A stretch of 64,000 nt of DNA from Oxalicibacterium solurbis (GCF_014635845.1 NZ_BMDP01000001.1:434001-498000); one strand, 5' to 3'; shown: positions 16,582-26,627, counted from the first letter of the stretch. The notes: a model not told the origin generated them from the sequence alone. Program-made: numbers and translations.

Positions 16582-18111
16582 ATGAACACGCCCAACGACA
16601 ACGCCGCGCCGCAGCTTGACGACAACAAGATCATCGCCGAACGCCGTGCCAAGCTCGCCGCGCTGCGCACGCAAGGCATCGCCTTCCCTAACGATTTCCG
16701 CCCGCAACACAAGGCAGCCGACCTGCATGCGCAGTACGGCGGTAAATCGCGCGAAGAACTCGAAACGAATCCGGTCACCGTCATCGTCGCCGGCCGCATG
16801 ATGCTGCGCCGCGAAGCCGGCAAGAAAGCCGTATTTGCCACGCTGCAGGATGCCTCCGGCCCGCGCGCCGATGGCCGCATCCAGATCTACGTGACGCTGG
16901 ACAACACCGGCGAAGAAGCGATGACTGCATTGCACGGTTACGATCTGGGCGACATTCTCGGCGTCACCGGTACGCTGTTCAAGACCAAGACCGACGAACT
17001 GACGGTCAAGGTCTCCGAACTGCGCCTGCTGACCAAATCGCTGCGTCCGCTGCCGGACAAGTTTCACGGCCTGGCCGATCAGGAAACCAAGTACCGCCAG
17101 CGCTACGTGGACCTGATCACCAGCGAGGAAACGCGCCGCACGTTCAAGGCGCGCACCGCCGCCATGAACTCGATCCGCAAGTTCATGGCCGAACACGAAT
17201 TCATGGAAGTGGAAACGCCGATGCTGCACCCGATTCCGGGCGGCGCGGCAGCCAAGCCTTTCATTACGCACCACAACGCGCTGGACATGCAGATGTTCAT
17301 GCGCATTGCACCGGAACTGTATTTGAAGCGGCTGGTCGTCGGCGGCTTCGATCGCGTGTTCGAAGTCAACCGCAACTTCCGCAACGAAGGTGTGTCGCCG
17401 CGTCACAATCCTGAATTCACGATGATGGAGTTCTACGCGGCCTACGTCGATTACAAGTGGCTGATGGACTTCACCGAAGCGGTGATCCGTCAGGCGGCAA
17501 TCGACGCGCACGGCACAGCAGTGCTGACCTATCAGGGCCGTGAGCTGGATCTGTCCAAGCCCTTCCATCGCCTGACGATCGTCGGCGCCATCAACAAGTT
17601 CGCACCGCAGTACACGAGCGAGCAACTGAACGATGCCGCCTTCCTGAAGGAAGAACTGAAGAAATTCGGCGTCAAGCCGCACGCCCATGCCGGCCTTGGC
17701 GCGCTGCAATTGGCATTGTTCGAGGAAACCGCCGAAGCGCAGCTGTGGGAGCCGACCTATATCGTCGACTATCCGGTCGAAGTGTCGCCGCTGGCGCGCG
17801 CTTCCGACACGGTGCCCGGCATCACCGAACGCTTCGAACTGTTCATCACCGGCCGTGAAATCGCCAACGGCTTCTCCGAGCTGAACGATGCGGAAGACCA
17901 GGCCGCGCGCTTCCAGGCGCAGGTGGCGGCAAAAGATGCCGGCGACGAAGAAGCGATGTACTTCGACGCCGACTACATCCGTGCCCTCGAATACGGCATG
18001 CCACCGACCGGCGGCTGCGGCATCGGTATCGATCGTCTGATGATGCTGATCACCGATTCGCCGAATATCCGCGACGTCATCCTGTTCCCGCATCTGCGCC
18101 GCGAAGATTGA
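16582..18111 (+). CDS. lysS: Lysyl-tRNA synthetase, class II
   Basis: A 509-residue class IIb aminoacyl-tRNA synthetase that charges tRNA-Lys. The N-terminal OB-fold anticodon domain ([19 protein letters not shown]) is followed by class II motif 1 ([16 protein letters not shown]), motif 2 ([20 protein letters not shown]) and motif 3 ([14 protein letters not shown] near the end). ATG at 16582 is preferred over an upstream in-frame TTG three codons earlier. It lies downstream of prfB on the same strand, a pairing conserved across proteobacteria. A strong hairpin terminator follows the stop. Confidence 0.96.
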   Translation: MNTPNDNAAPQLDDNKIIAERRAKLAALRTQGIAFPNDFRPQHKAADLHAQYGGKSREELETNPVTVIVAGRMMLRREAGKKAVFATLQDASGPRADGRIQIYVTLDNTGEEAMTALHGYDLGDILGVTGTLFKTKTDELTVKVSELRLLTKSLRPLPDKFHGLADQETKYRQRYVDLITSEETRRTFKARTAAMNSIRKFMAEHEFMEVETPMLHPIPGGAAAKPFITHHNALDMQMFMRIAPELYLKRLVVGGFDRVFEVNRNFRNEGVSPRHNPEFTMMEFYAAYVDYKWLMDFTEAVIRQAAIDAHGTAVLTYQGRELDLSKPFHRLTIVGAINKFAPQYTSEQLNDAAFLKEELKKFGVKPHAHAGLGALQLALFEETAEAQLWEPTYIVDYPVEVSPLARASDTVPGITERFELFITGREIANGFSELNDAEDQAARFQAQVAAKDAGDEEAMYFDADYIRALEYGMPPTGGCGIGIDRLMMLITDSPNIRDVILFPHLRRED

Positions 18112-18133
18112 TTTCCTCAAGGAAATTCTCATT

Positions 18134-18166
18134 AAAAAAGGACTGCAAACTGCAGTCCTTTTTTGT
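18134..18166 (+). terminator. Rho-independent terminator after lysS
   Basis: GGACTGCA and TGCAGTCC form an 8-base-pair stem with a 3-base loop, extended by flanking A and T runs, and followed by TTTTTTG. It is positioned 30 bases after the lysS stop. Confidence 0.85.
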
Positions 18167-18301
18167 TTTTGGCAACTCCACGGGATTATCATGATCCAAG
18201 TTACATCGTCTTACATCTGACACAAGATCACGCTTTTCATTTGGTAGTGGCCCGGCAATACTGCATTCACACAAGAACATGTGTGCACTCTGGAGGAAAC
18301 C

Positions 18302-18889
18302 ATGGAAACGCAAAGCACATCGCATCGCATTCATCCGCTGGTCGCCGCTGCTGCAGTCGGCGTCCTGCTTTTCAGTCTGGTCGGTGTGGCCGCAATGACC
18401 GGCCTGCTACCGAATTCGGACAGCAAGAATAGTCCGCAGGAAGAAGTCGCGACCGTCGATACGAAGACGGATACGAACACCGACAAGAAATCCCAGGCTC
18501 CGGTACGCGAAAGCGCCCCGACACGCACAGCATCGGCACCGCCGGCTCCTCCCGCCTGCCACAGCTGCGGCCGCGTGGAAGCCGTTCGTAGTGTACAAAG
18601 CGCAGCGCAACCCAGCGGCGTTGGCGTAGTGGGCGGTGCTGTCGTCGGCGGCCTGCTGGGCAACCAGATCGGTGGCGGCAGCGGCCGCACGCTGGCGACC
18701 GTGGCCGGTGCAGTAGGCGGCGGCTATGCCGGCAACGAAATCGAGAAACGCACGCGCACCCGTACGACTTACGAAGTACGCGTACGCATGGAAGACGGCA
18801 AGATTCGCAACTTCCCGTACAACAATCCGCCGCCGTGGCATGAAGGCGATCGCGTACGCGTTGTCGACGGCTACCTGCGCGCTGTCTGA
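18302..18889 (+). CDS. Glycine-zipper membrane protein (17 kDa antigen-like)
   Basis: A 195-residue protein with one N-terminal TM helix (VAAAAVGVLLFSLVGVAAM, about residues 14-32), a Ser/Thr/Pro-rich linker, a CHSCG pair, and a glycine-zipper segment (VVGGAVVGGLLGNQIGGG then AGAVGGGYAGNEIEKR) of the Rick_17kDa/SlyB family. A short C-terminal beta-like region (TTYEVRVRMEDGKIRNF) follows. Unlike SlyB it has no lipobox and keeps an N-terminal anchor. ATG at 18302 has GGAGG six bases upstream; an earlier in-frame ATG is less well placed. Such proteins affect envelope integrity, but the specific role is unknown. Confidence 0.85.
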   Translation: METQSTSHRIHPLVAAAAVGVLLFSLVGVAAMTGLLPNSDSKNSPQEEVATVDTKTDTNTDKKSQAPVRESAPTRTASAPPAPPACHSCGRVEAVRSVQSAAQPSGVGVVGGAVVGGLLGNQIGGGSGRTLATVAGAVGGGYAGNEIEKRTRTRTTYEVRVRMEDGKIRNFPYNNPPPWHEGDRVRVVDGYLRAV

Positions 18890-18905
18890 TCCCGAATCGA
18901 TGTAT

Positions 18906-18937
18906 GAAAAAAGCGGCCTCACGGGCCGCTTTTTTTA
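18906..18937 (+). terminator. Rho-independent terminator after glycine-zipper gene
   Basis: AGCGGCC and GGCCGCT form a 7-base-pair stem with a 5-base loop, with A run before and TTTTTTT after. It may also serve the convergent isc operon on the other strand, since it has A and T runs on both sides. Confidence 0.85.
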
Positions 18938-18960
18938 TCTGTCGAATCGCGCTTTGGCGA

Positions 18961-19155
18961 TTACTGAGCTTCCTCGATCCACGCCATCTGGATCGCTTCC
19001 AGTATCTTCTCGCCCGAACGCTCAGGATCGTCGTCGAAATCCTCCAGTTCGCACACCCAACGATGCAGATCGGTGAAACGTACGGTCAGCGGATCGATGT
19101 CCGGAAATTTATCATTCAGTTCTTCCGCAATGCGGATGGTGTCGGTCCATTTCAT
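18961..19155 (-). CDS. iscX: IscX, Fe-S assembly adaptor
   Basis: A 64-residue acidic protein that binds IscS and iron and modulates Fe-S assembly. [13 protein letters not shown] at the N terminus, [18 protein letters not shown] in the middle and the C-terminal [12 protein letters not shown] helix are diagnostic for IscX (YfhJ). It is the last gene of the isc operon, 11 bases downstream of fdx. Confidence 0.95.
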   Translation of the reverse strand: MKWTDTIRIAEELNDKFPDIDPLTVRFTDLHRWVCELEDFDDDPERSGEKILEAIQMAWIEEAQ

Positions 19156-19166
19156 GATGACGATCC

Positions 19167-19505
19167 TCAGTGATTTTCGCTGGCGTGATTGATCGTGTAG
19201 CGCGGAATTTCGACGACCAGATCCTCATCGGCCACGATGGCCTGGCAGGACAAGCGCGAGTTGGCTTCCAATCCCCACGCCTTGTCCAGCAAATCCTCTT
19301 CCTTTTCCTCGGCTTCGTTCAATGAACCGAAACCCTCGCGCACGACGACATGACAGGTCGTGCAGGCGCAGGACTTTTCGCACGCGTGCTCGATATCGAT
19401 ATCGTTTTCCAGCAGGACGTCACAGATCGATTTGCCGGCAGGCGCCTCGATAACCGCGCCGTCAGGGCATAAGGCGTGATGGGGAAGAACAACGATTTGG
19501 GGCAC
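19167..19505 (-). CDS. fdx: [2Fe-2S] ferredoxin of the isc system
   Basis: A 112-residue adrenodoxin-type ferredoxin supplying electrons for Fe-S cluster assembly on IscU. The cluster ligands lie in [12 protein letters not shown] (first three Cys, C-x5-C-x2-C pattern) and in RLSCQAI (fourth). The C-terminal [12 protein letters not shown] segment is typical of isc ferredoxins. It lies 53 bases downstream of hscA, and iscX follows after 11 bases. Confidence 0.95.
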   Translation of the reverse strand: MPQIVVLPHHALCPDGAVIEAPAGKSICDVLLENDIDIEHACEKSCACTTCHVVVREGFGSLNEAEEKEEDLLDKAWGLEANSRLSCQAIVADEDLVVEIPRYTINHASENH

Positions 19506-19558
19506 TTGTCACCTCGAGATTGATTTCTTTTCCGGCCAGACCGGTGTTTTGTGTTGCG

Positions 19559-21421
19559 TCAGATTTCTTCCAGCTTGCGGCCGGACAAGGCTGCGCGTAC
19601 GCTGCGGTCCATGCGGCGCGCGGCAAAGTCCTCGGTACCGTGTGCCAGCGCTTCGATTGCTGCCTTGATGGCCTGATGATCGCTGCCTTGCGCCTTCGCA
19701 CGCACATCCGCCAGCATCGCATCGATACCTGCACGCTCGTCATCGGACAGCAAGCCGCCGTCTGCTTCCAGCGCCGATTCGGTCGCCAGGATAATGCGTT
19801 GTGCCTCGACCTGCTCTTCACGCAAGGCACGGGCGGCCATATCCACTTCCGCGGATTTGAACGAATCCTGCAGCATCTGCGCTACCTGATCGTCGGCCAG
19901 TCCGTACGACGGCTTGACCTCGATCGATGCCTCGACGCCGGAACGCAGTTCGCGCGCGGATACCGACAGCAGACCGTCGGCATCGACCTGATACGTCACG
20001 CGAATGCGTGCCGCACCAGCCGCCATCGGCGGAATGCCGCGCAGTTCGAATTTCGCCAGCGAACGGCAATCGCTGACCAGCTCGCGTTCACCCTGCACAA
20101 CATGAATCGCCATCGCAGTCTGGCCATCCTTGAAGGTCGTGAATTCCTGCGCACGTGCACAGGGAATCGTCGAATTGCGCGGGATGACTTTTTCGACCAG
20201 CCCGCCCATCGTTTCGATGCCGAGCGACAGCGGGATCACGTCCAGCAGCAGCCAGTCGTCGCCAGCGGCGCGGTTACCAGCCAGCAGATTCGCCTGCACC
20301 GCTGCACCGAGTGCGACGACCTTGTCCGGATCGATGTTGGCCAGCGGTGTGGACTGGAAGAATTCGCCGACCGCCTTGCGCACATGTGGCATGCGCGTGG
20401 CACCGCCCACCAGCACGACGCCATCGACATCATCGACGGTAAGTTCGGCATCGCGCAGTGCCTTGCGGCTCGGCGTGATCGTCTTGGCGACCAGATGCTG
20501 CGTCATCTCGACGAATTCCTCGGCGCGTACTGTCACGTGTACTTCCTCGCCGGTGCTCAGTACCGCATCGATATGCGTTTCCGCCTTCGACGACAGCAAT
20601 TCCTTCGCTTCGCGCGCCTTTGTCATCAACAGGCTGGTGTCTTCGTCGTTCAGCGGATCCAGCTTGGCCTGATTGATGATCCAGCAGAACAGACGATGAT
20701 CGAAATCGTCGCCGCCCAGTGCGGAATCGCCGCCGGTCGCCAGCACTTCGAATACGCCCTTGGTCAGTTTCAGGATGGAGATGTCGAAGGTGCCGCCGCC
20801 CAGATCGTAGACGGCGTAAATGCCTTCCGAACCGTTATCGAGACCGTAGGCGATCGCCGCAGCCGTCGGTTCGTTCAGCAGGCGCAATACGTTCAAGCCG
20901 GCCAGCTTGGCCGCATCCTTGGTGGCCTGACGCTGCGCATCGTCGAAATACGCCGGCACCGTGATGACGGCGCCGACCAGATCGTCGCCGAGCGCATCTT
21001 CCGCACGTTGTCGCAACGTCGCCAAAATTTCGGCCGATACTTCGACCGGGCTCTTGATACCGGCAGCCGTCTTCAGTTGTACCATGCCGGGCAAATCGAT
21101 GAAATCGTAAGGCAGGTTCTCCGCATAGGCGATGTCCTTCAGCCCGCGCCCCATGAAGCGCTTGACCGAGGCGATCGTGTTCTTCGGATCGGCATTCTGC
21201 TCGGCCTGCGCCTTGTAGCCGATGTGCGCATGGCCGTTCGACAGATAGCGGACGACGGAAGGCAGCAGCGATCGCCCTTCCTCGTCATTCAGGACTTCGG
21301 GAATGCTGTTGCGCACTGTCGCGACCAGGGAGTTGGTGGTGCCCAGATCGATGCCGACCGCCAGCCTGTGCTGATGCGGCGCAGTCGACATGCCGGGTTC
21401 GGCGATTTGAAGAAGAGCCAT
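19559..21421 (-). CDS. hscA: Fe-S protein assembly chaperone HscA (Hsp70 type)
   Basis: A 620-residue specialised Hsp70 that helps transfer clusters from IscU to target proteins, driven by the J-protein HscB. The nucleotide-binding domain begins at [13 protein letters not shown] and includes [21 protein letters not shown] and [14 protein letters not shown], with [10 protein letters not shown] near 350. The substrate-binding domain follows, ending without the EEVD-like tail of DnaK. The length matches HscA (616 in E. coli). The start [12 protein letters not shown] is usual for the family. It lies 66 bases after hscB. Confidence 0.95.
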   Translation of the reverse strand: MALLQIAEPGMSTAPHQHRLAVGIDLGTTNSLVATVRNSIPEVLNDEEGRSLLPSVVRYLSNGHAHIGYKAQAEQNADPKNTIASVKRFMGRGLKDIAYAENLPYDFIDLPGMVQLKTAAGIKSPVEVSAEILATLRQRAEDALGDDLVGAVITVPAYFDDAQRQATKDAAKLAGLNVLRLLNEPTAAAIAYGLDNGSEGIYAVYDLGGGTFDISILKLTKGVFEVLATGGDSALGGDDFDHRLFCWIINQAKLDPLNDEDTSLLMTKAREAKELLSSKAETHIDAVLSTGEEVHVTVRAEEFVEMTQHLVAKTITPSRKALRDAELTVDDVDGVVLVGGATRMPHVRKAVGEFFQSTPLANIDPDKVVALGAAVQANLLAGNRAAGDDWLLLDVIPLSLGIETMGGLVEKVIPRNSTIPCARAQEFTTFKDGQTAMAIHVVQGERELVSDCRSLAKFELRGIPPMAAGAARIRVTYQVDADGLLSVSARELRSGVEASIEVKPSYGLADDQVAQMLQDSFKSAEVDMAARALREEQVEAQRIILATESALEADGGLLSDDERAGIDAMLADVRAKAQGSDHQAIKAAIEALAHGTEDFAARRMDRSVRAALSGRKLEEI

Positions 21422-21487
21422 ATTCGTTAATTCGTTCCGATGCGAAAGCCTGTCATCGGCATCCGCGTCATTGGTCTTGCAAGCCGG

Positions 21488-22003
21488 TCAGTCCGGCAAC
21501 AGTTCGAAAGCGTTTGCCACTTCGTCGGCAAACCTTTCCAGAAACATCAGTTGCCGCACCTTTTCAGCAGCCTGCGTGAAATCTTGCGCATCCAGCAATC
21601 CGCCGACCTGTGCCAGCGTTTCTTTGCGCGCACCGCGCAGATCGGATTCCAGCGTTTCCAGTCCGGCACGGTCCTTCTGTCCGCGCGCATCGTCGAGCGC
21701 TTCGCGCCATTCCATCTGCTGCATCAGGAAATCGACCGGCATCGCCGTATTCGATTCGGTCTGCAGATCGACGCCGTTCAATTCACAAAGGTAGGCCGCA
21801 CGCTTGTACGGATTTTTCAGCGTCTTGTATGCCTCGTTGGCACGCGTGGCCCATTGCATCGCCACCCGCTTTTCCGCATCCGATGCACTGGCGAACTTGT
21901 CCGGATGGACCTGATTCTGCACTTCATGATAGGCAGCATCGAGCGCCTTCGCATCGATATCGAACTGCTGCGGCAGATGGAATAACGCGAAATGGTTCTG
22001 CAA
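21488..22003 (-). CDS. hscB: Co-chaperone HscB (J-domain)
   Basis: A 171-residue J-protein that delivers IscU to HscA and stimulates its ATPase. The N-terminal J-domain starts HFALFHLPQQFDID and has the HPD tripeptide in QNQVHPDKFAS; the C-terminal three-helix domain (DFLMQQMEWREALDDA...) binds IscU. The length is the same as in E. coli. The 91-base gap to iscA includes a short hairpin (AGCCTG/CAGGCT, near 22029-22051). Confidence 0.95.
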   Translation of the reverse strand: MQNHFALFHLPQQFDIDAKALDAAYHEVQNQVHPDKFASASDAEKRVAMQWATRANEAYKTLKNPYKRAAYLCELNGVDLQTESNTAMPVDFLMQQMEWREALDDARGQKDRAGLETLESDLRGARKETLAQVGGLLDAQDFTQAAEKVRQLMFLERFADEVANAFELLPD

Positions 22004-22094
22004 CTGGCAACGCCTTCAAATAAAAAAGCCTGCGCGAATTCGACAGGCTCATCAAACATGCGCCACAGACGGCATCAACGCCGCCGGCAAATCG

Positions 22095-22418
22095 TCAGAT
22101 ACGGAAGCTTTCGCCGCAACCGCATTCGTCCTTGACGTTGGGATTGTGGAACTTGAAACCCTCGTTCAATCCCTCGCGGGCGAAATCGAGTTCGGTGCCG
22201 TCGATGTAAGGCAGGCTTTTCGGATCGACAAAGACCTTGACGCCGTGCGATTCGAACACCGCGTCCTCGTTGGCGCTTTCGTCCACGTATTCCAGCTTGT
22301 ACGCCAGACCAGAGCAACCGGTCGTGCGCACGCCGAAGCGCAGGCCGATGCCCTTGCCGCGTCGTTCCAGATAGCGATTGACGTGTTTCGCCGCTTTTTC
22401 AGTCAATGTGATTGCCAT
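22095..22418 (-). CDS. iscA: A-type Fe-S carrier IscA
   Basis: A 107-residue A-type carrier protein. The three conserved cysteines are C35 (TTGCSGLAY), C99 and C101 (DECGCGESF). It transfers [4Fe-4S] clusters to target proteins. It lies between iscU and hscB, 53 bases after iscU, in the canonical order. Confidence 0.96.
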   Translation of the reverse strand: MAITLTEKAAKHVNRYLERRGKGIGLRFGVRTTGCSGLAYKLEYVDESANEDAVFESHGVKVFVDPKSLPYIDGTELDFAREGLNEGFKFHNPNVKDECGCGESFRI

Positions 22419-22471
22419 GTTTCCTGCCTCGCAAACTGCATCTGGCGCATGCCATCATGCGCCGCCGAAAC

Positions 22472-22876
22472 TCAAGCCGCTTCTTTTGCGTCCGCACCGC
22501 CATGACGGGACTTGTAGTCCTGCACGGCTGCCTTGATCGCGTCTTCCGCCAGGATCGAGCAGTGAATCTTCACCGGCGGCAACGCCAGCTCTTCCGCGAT
22601 CTGCGTGTTCTTGATCGACAGTGCCTGATCCAGCGTCTTGCCCTTCACCCATTCGGTCACCAGCGACGACGATGCAATCGCCGAGCCGCAACCGTAAGTC
22701 TTGAATTTCGCATCTTCGATCACGCCATCGGCGCCGACCTTGATCTGCAGTTTCATCACGTCGCCGCAAGCCGGCGCGCCGACCATGCCGGTACCGATGG
22801 TTTCATCACCCTTGTCGAAAGCGCCGACATTGCGCGGGTTTTCGTAGTGGTCCAGAACCTTGTCCGAGTAAGCCAT
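22472..22876 (-). CDS. iscU: Fe-S cluster scaffold IscU
   Basis: A 134-residue scaffold on which IscS-derived sulfur and iron are assembled. Conserved ligands are C37 (APACGD, with D39), C63 (YGCGSA) and C106 (KIHCSILA). The LPPVK motif at 99-103, recognised by HscA, is intact. It starts 36 bases after the iscS stop. Confidence 0.97.
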   Translation of the reverse strand: MAYSDKVLDHYENPRNVGAFDKGDETIGTGMVGAPACGDVMKLQIKVGADGVIEDAKFKTYGCGSAIASSSLVTEWVKGKTLDQALSIKNTQIAEELALPPVKIHCSILAEDAIKAAVQDYKSRHGGADAKEAA

Positions 22877-22912
22877 TTGATGCTCCTTGAATAAACCGTT
22901 GCTATGCCGCGA

Positions 22913-24166
22913 TCAGTGCGCAGCCCACTGGATCGAATTCAGGTCGATCCCGTCCTTGTACATGTCCCACAGCGGCGACAGTTCGCGCAGCTTGGCAACC
23001 TTTTCCTTGATCAGCTTGATCGTGAAATCCACTTCGTCTTCTGTCGTGAAACGGCCGATCGTGAAGCGGATCGAGCTGTGCGCCAGCTCGTCGCTGCGAC
23101 CCAGCGCCCGCAATACATAAGATGGTTCCAGACTGGCCGAAGTACAAGCAGAACCGGAAGAAACCGCCAGATCCTTGATCGCCATGATCAGCGATTCGCC
23201 TTCGACGTAGTTGAAGCTGACGTTCAGGTTGTGCGGTACACGGTGGTCCATATCGCCATTGATATAGACCTCCTCGATTTCGGTCAGGCCTTTTGCCAGA
23301 CGATCGCGCAGGCCGCGGATGCGTGCCAGCTCGTCATCCATTTCCTCTCGTGCAATACGGAAAGCTTCGCCCATGCCGACGATCTGGTGCGTCGCCAGCG
23401 TGCCGGAGCGCAAGCCGCGCTCATGGCCGCCGCCGTGCATCTGCGCTTCGATACGCACACGCGGCTTGCGACGCACGTACAGCGCGCCAATACCTTTCGG
23501 ACCGTAGGTCTTGTGTGCCGAGAAACTCATCAAGTCGACCTTGGTGTTTTCCAGATCGATCTTCACCTTGCCGGTCGCCTGCGCAGCGTCCGAATGGAAG
23601 ATGATGCCCTTGCTGCGGCACAGTTCGCCGATTTCGGCGATCGGCTGGATCACGCCGATTTCATTGTTGACCAGCATCACGGAAACCAAGATGGTGTCCG
23701 GACGAATTGCTTCGGTCAGTTGCTCGATCGTGATCAGGCCGTTGTCCTGCGGCTGCAGATAGGTCGCCTCAAAACCTTCGCGTTCCAGTTCGCGCACGGT
23801 ATCCAGCACGGCTTTGTGCTCGGTCTTCACCGTGATGATGTGCTTGCCCTTGGTCTTGTAGAAATGCGCGGCACCTTTCAGCGCCAGGTTGTTGCTTTCG
23901 GTCGCACCGGAAGTCCAGATAATTTCGCGCGGATCGGCATTGACCAGCGCCGCCACTTCGGCACGCGCATCTTCCACTGCCTTCTCTGCCGCCCAGCCGT
24001 ACATGTGGCTGCGCGAAGCCGGATTGCCGAACTGCTCGCGCAGGTACGGAATCATCTTGTCGGCGACCCGAGGATCGATCGGCGTCGTCGCCGAATAATC
24101 CATGTAGATCGGAAAATGAGGCGCCTTGATGGTATCGATCAGGCTTTTGTCCAGCGGGGCATTCAT
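22913..24166 (-). CDS. iscS: Cysteine desulfurase IscS
   Basis: A PLP-dependent enzyme that removes sulfur from L-cysteine for Fe-S clusters and tRNA thiolation. I set the start at ATG 24166 (417 residues) because GGAG precedes it at a good distance; an extended N terminus in frame has no family similarity. Landmarks are YMDYSATTP near residue 21, the PLP-binding region TEHKAV, the Schiff-base Lys in [12 protein letters not shown], and the mobile-loop catalytic Cys in [14 protein letters not shown]. The C terminus ends SIQWAAH, similar to the IscU-docking tail of E. coli IscS. It lies 19 bases after iscR. Confidence 0.97.
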   Translation of the reverse strand: MNAPLDKSLIDTIKAPHFPIYMDYSATTPIDPRVADKMIPYLREQFGNPASRSHMYGWAAEKAVEDARAEVAALVNADPREIIWTSGATESNNLALKGAAHFYKTKGKHIITVKTEHKAVLDTVRELEREGFEATYLQPQDNGLITIEQLTEAIRPDTILVSVMLVNNEIGVIQPIAEIGELCRSKGIIFHSDAAQATGKVKIDLENTKVDLMSFSAHKTYGPKGIGALYVRRKPRVRIEAQMHGGGHERGLRSGTLATHQIVGMGEAFRIAREEMDDELARIRGLRDRLAKGLTEIEEVYINGDMDHRVPHNLNVSFNYVEGESLIMAIKDLAVSSGSACTSASLEPSYVLRALGRSDELAHSSIRFTIGRFTTEDEVDFTIKLIKEKVAKLRELSPLWDMYKDGIDLNSIQWAAH

Positions 24167-24185
24167 GTTGACTCCAGGTTGTCTA

Positions 24186-24662
24186 TCAAGCCGCAGCGTG
24201 GTTGCGATGCATGACCACGACGCTTTGTTGTTCCGCAATCTTCTGGTTTTGCTGATCGACCAGATCTTTCAGCGAAACCGAATCCAGGTAATCGACCATC
24301 TTCGCATTCAGCGTGGCCCACAGGTCATGCGTCATGCAGCGCGGTCCGTTTTCGTGTTCGGGACTGTGGCAGTTTTCCTTGCCGCCGCACTGCGTCGCAT
24401 CCAGCGGCTCGTCAACAGCAATGATGATATCGGCCACTGTCACCTGTTCCGCCGGGCGCGCCAGGTTGTAACCACCGCCCGGGCCGCGCACCGATTCCAC
24501 GATTTCGTGGCGACGCAGTTTGCCGAACAGCTGTTCCAGATAGGAAAGGGAAATTTCCTGACGCTGGCTGATGCCGGCAAGCGTGACCGGGCCGTTGTCC
24601 TGGCGCATCGCCAAGTCAATCATCGCCGTCACGGCAAAACGACCTTTTGTAGTCAAACGCAT
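24186..24662 (-). CDS. iscR: Fe-S cluster regulator IscR (Rrf2 family)
   Basis: A 158-residue winged-helix regulator that, with its [2Fe-2S] cluster, represses the isc operon. [18 protein letters not shown] opens the DNA-binding domain and [11 protein letters not shown] forms the wing. The cluster ligands are C92, C98, C109 and H112. The third Cys is five residues further along than in E. coli (C104, H107) because of an inserted SPEHENG-like stretch. First gene of the operon; a near-consensus type 1 IscR site overlaps its promoter, consistent with autoregulation. Confidence 0.95.
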   Translation of the reverse strand: MRLTTKGRFAVTAMIDLAMRQDNGPVTLAGISQRQEISLSYLEQLFGKLRRHEIVESVRGPGGGYNLARPAEQVTVADIIIAVDEPLDATQCGGKENCHSPEHENGPRCMTHDLWATLNAKMVDYLDSVSLKDLVDQQNQKIAEQQSVVVMHRNHAAA

Positions 24663-24719
24663 GAGAATCCCGACCTCAAAAATCCAATCAAAAACCGGAG
24701 TTGTTGATCATTTTTGTCA

Positions 24720-24748
24720 AGTATAACAAAGTTGACTGAATCTGTCAG
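24720..24748 (-). promoter_or_regulatory. isc operon promoter
   Basis: Read leftward: CTGACA (-35, at 24748-24743), a 17-base spacer, TATACT (-10, at 24725-24720). The iscR ATG lies about 60 bases downstream. Both hexamers differ from consensus at one position. Confidence 0.7.
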
Positions 24749-24752
24749 GTAA
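24728..24752. promoter_or_regulatory. Type 1 IscR-binding site
   Basis: The 21 bases at 24731-24751 (GTTGACT, GAATC, TGTCAGGTA) align with the SYYGACTRWWWYAGTCRRSTA core of the published type 1 consensus with one mismatch. The site spans the -35 element and spacer of the isc promoter, where binding by cluster-loaded IscR would block RNA polymerase. Confidence 0.72.
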
Positions 24753-25132
24753 GCACTATCACCTACAAATCAAGGACTTGTCATTCGAGACGAAGTGTAA
24801 ATGGCCGGATGGAACGGATCATTGATCAAGGTCACGAAGCACAAAAATGGCATGCAGACGTCTTGCCAGGCGGAAAACTCCCTATCGAAACTATTAGAGT
24901 CAGAGTCGGCAATCCCCGCACACACCCTCATCCCTCTTGGATCCGTTAAAAATTTGAATGATCGATCAATCCAATAATCATTATCGAGAAACGCATACAT
25001 GCAAAAACCTTTAGAGGAATCGATCAGGCGCAAATCTCGAAGAAATAATGCAATTCAATGACGAGTTGAACGAACATTCAATTTATACTTGAGGCTTCGT
25101 TTATTGACTGAAACCTCGTTATCTTTCATCGC

Positions 25133-25846
25133 ATGGCTTCCCGCACTCCGCAATCCCCCACCCCCAAAGCCGACAAGAAGCGCGCCGAAGTCCTGAAGGC
25201 TGCAGCCAAATGTTTCCGGAAAAGCGGCTTCCACCAGACGTCGATGCAGCAGATTTGCACCGAAACCGGTCTCGGTCCTGGTGCTGTCTATCGCTACTTC
25301 ACCGGCAAGGAAGCCATCATCGAAGCGATGGTCGAAGAGGAGCGTCGACAGGCGCGCGCCATCCTGTTGCAAATGCGCGACGCAGAATCATTGCCGCAGG
25401 CGCTGCACACAACCACACGCGTATTCGCCGAGCGCTATCGTGCCGGCGGCGATGCCGGCCTGATGACAGAGGTTTATGCGGAAGGCATGCGCAGCAAGCG
25501 CATCGGCGCCGTGCTGCGCAAGATCGAGGCGGAATGGGTAATGGGGTTGACCAACATCCTGCGCGTGGCGCAGGCACGTGGACAACTGGATGCATCGCTG
25601 GATGCCGCGCAGACGGCGCTATTCCTGACCGGCATGTGGGACGGCATGATCATTCGCCAGCATTTCCATGCGCACGACGATCCAAATGCACTGCCAACCT
25701 TCTACGAAACGATGATTGACCGGCTACTGGCACGCGACATCAAGGCCGACAATCGCAAACCCGCCGCCGCGCCGGCTTCGCTGTTTTCCGAACTTGATCA
25801 ACGTATCGCCGCTGCGCAGGATAAGCGGCAGATGAGTCTGATCTGA
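25133..25846 (+). CDS. TetR/AcrR-family transcriptional regulator
   Basis: A 237-residue regulator. The N-terminal helix-turn-helix (KRAEVLKAAAKCFRKSGFHQTSMQQICTE followed by GLGPGAVYRYFTGKEAIIEAM) is typical of TetR. The C-terminal ligand-binding part is helical with no named pocket. No efflux pump or catabolic gene is adjacent, so its target is not evident. It converges with the UDG-like gene, only 4 bases apart at the stops. Confidence 0.9.
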   Translation: MASRTPQSPTPKADKKRAEVLKAAAKCFRKSGFHQTSMQQICTETGLGPGAVYRYFTGKEAIIEAMVEEERRQARAILLQMRDAESLPQALHTTTRVFAERYRAGGDAGLMTEVYAEGMRSKRIGAVLRKIEAEWVMGLTNILRVAQARGQLDASLDAAQTALFLTGMWDGMIIRQHFHAHDDPNALPTFYETMIDRLLARDIKADNRKPAAAPASLFSELDQRIAAAQDKRQMSLI

Positions 25847-25850
25847 TCCG

Positions 25851-26627
25851 TTATTGTTTACGTAGCAGGTGCATCGATCCGAACAGATGCTGCATCGTCG
25901 CGTTGCCGATGAAACTCAGGTTGTATGGGTGTTCGGAGGTTTTCTTCGGAAAGCGACTGTTGGCCGGCAGCGCCTCGAGTTGCACGGCAATCTTGCCCCA
26001 CAACACCAGCGTTGGCGGCTCTTTTCCATGCTTGACCGCATGATCGGCCAACGCGGCCAGTACCGTTTGCAGGAACGGCAGCCAAGCCTTGGCTTCTTTC
26101 AATGGCGGCACGTCAGCGCGATAAACCAGTGTCGCATTCAGCAACAGGAAACCGTGCTTCGTCAGGTTTGCCTGTAGTTCCGGCAACGTCTGGATCACAT
26201 GATCGGACGTACGCGCCTTGTGCGCCACTTCCGATAACACTTCGCCGGTTGTCTGCTCCAGCATCAACTGCCCGTCCGCCACCAATAACATCTTCATGAA
26301 ATTGCGCAGCGACGTCGCGCGATTGACCGGCTTGGACAAGCCCTTCTCCGACCATAACTGCGAAACCGCACCGTCCATGAAACAAACGCCAGTAGCGCTG
26401 TCTGGTCGCGGATACGGCCCCTCACCGACCAGTACATAACGCACCGCATCCAGCGGCTGCGCAAAGGCGGCAAACACCCGCCCACCATTCGGCAGGTAAT
26501 GCCCATCCGCCAGCGTCTCCAGATAATCGGGATAGGCTTCATCGATCGCCCGCAAGCCGGCTTCGATGACCGGCCGCCACGAGGCATGCGCCAGCGCGAT
26601 CTGGGATGTGAACGAATGGGGAATCAC
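25851..26627 (-). CDS. Uracil-DNA glycosylase-fold protein with altered catalytic motif
   Basis: A 258-residue protein related to family 1 uracil-DNA glycosylases. Its motif GEGPYPRPDSATGVCF (residues 68-83) aligns with the GQDPYHGPGQAHGLAF motif of Ung, but the catalytic Asp is replaced by Gly70 and the His by Pro73. A C-terminal SEHPYNLSF aligns with the HPSPLS loop. It may remove a different base lesion, bind DNA without cleavage or be inactive. It lies 135 bases downstream of uvrB on the same strand, so it may be part of a repair-linked transcription unit (inference). Known proteins with this change exist in related bacteria under a generic UDG name, as far as I recall. Confidence 0.65.
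   Translation of the reverse strand: MIPHSFTSQIALAHASWRPVIEAGLRAIDEAYPDYLETLADGHYLPNGGRVFAAFAQPLDAVRYVLVGEGPYPRPDSATGVCFMDGAVSQLWSEKGLSKPVNRATSLRNFMKMLLVADGQLMLEQTTGEVLSEVAHKARTSDHVIQTLPELQANLTKHGFLLLNATLVYRADVPPLKEAKAWLPFLQTVLAALADHAVKHGKEPPTLVLWGKIAVQLEALPANSRFPKKTSEHPYNLSFIGNATMQHLFGSMHLLRKQ

Larger units (their letters stand above)
24663..25132. other. Intergenic region between iscR and the TetR gene
   Basis: A 470-base region between divergent genes. The left part carries the isc promoter and IscR site. The rest (about 24755-25132) has no gene I trust; an 88-codon leftward frame at 24770-25033 has no SD, no known similarity and uninformative composition. The TetR promoter must lie near its right end. 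Confidence 0.6.

Noticed and set aside
24770-25033. 88-codon leftward frame between iscR and tetR
   Set aside because: No SD, no recognisable similarity, and composition of random translation.
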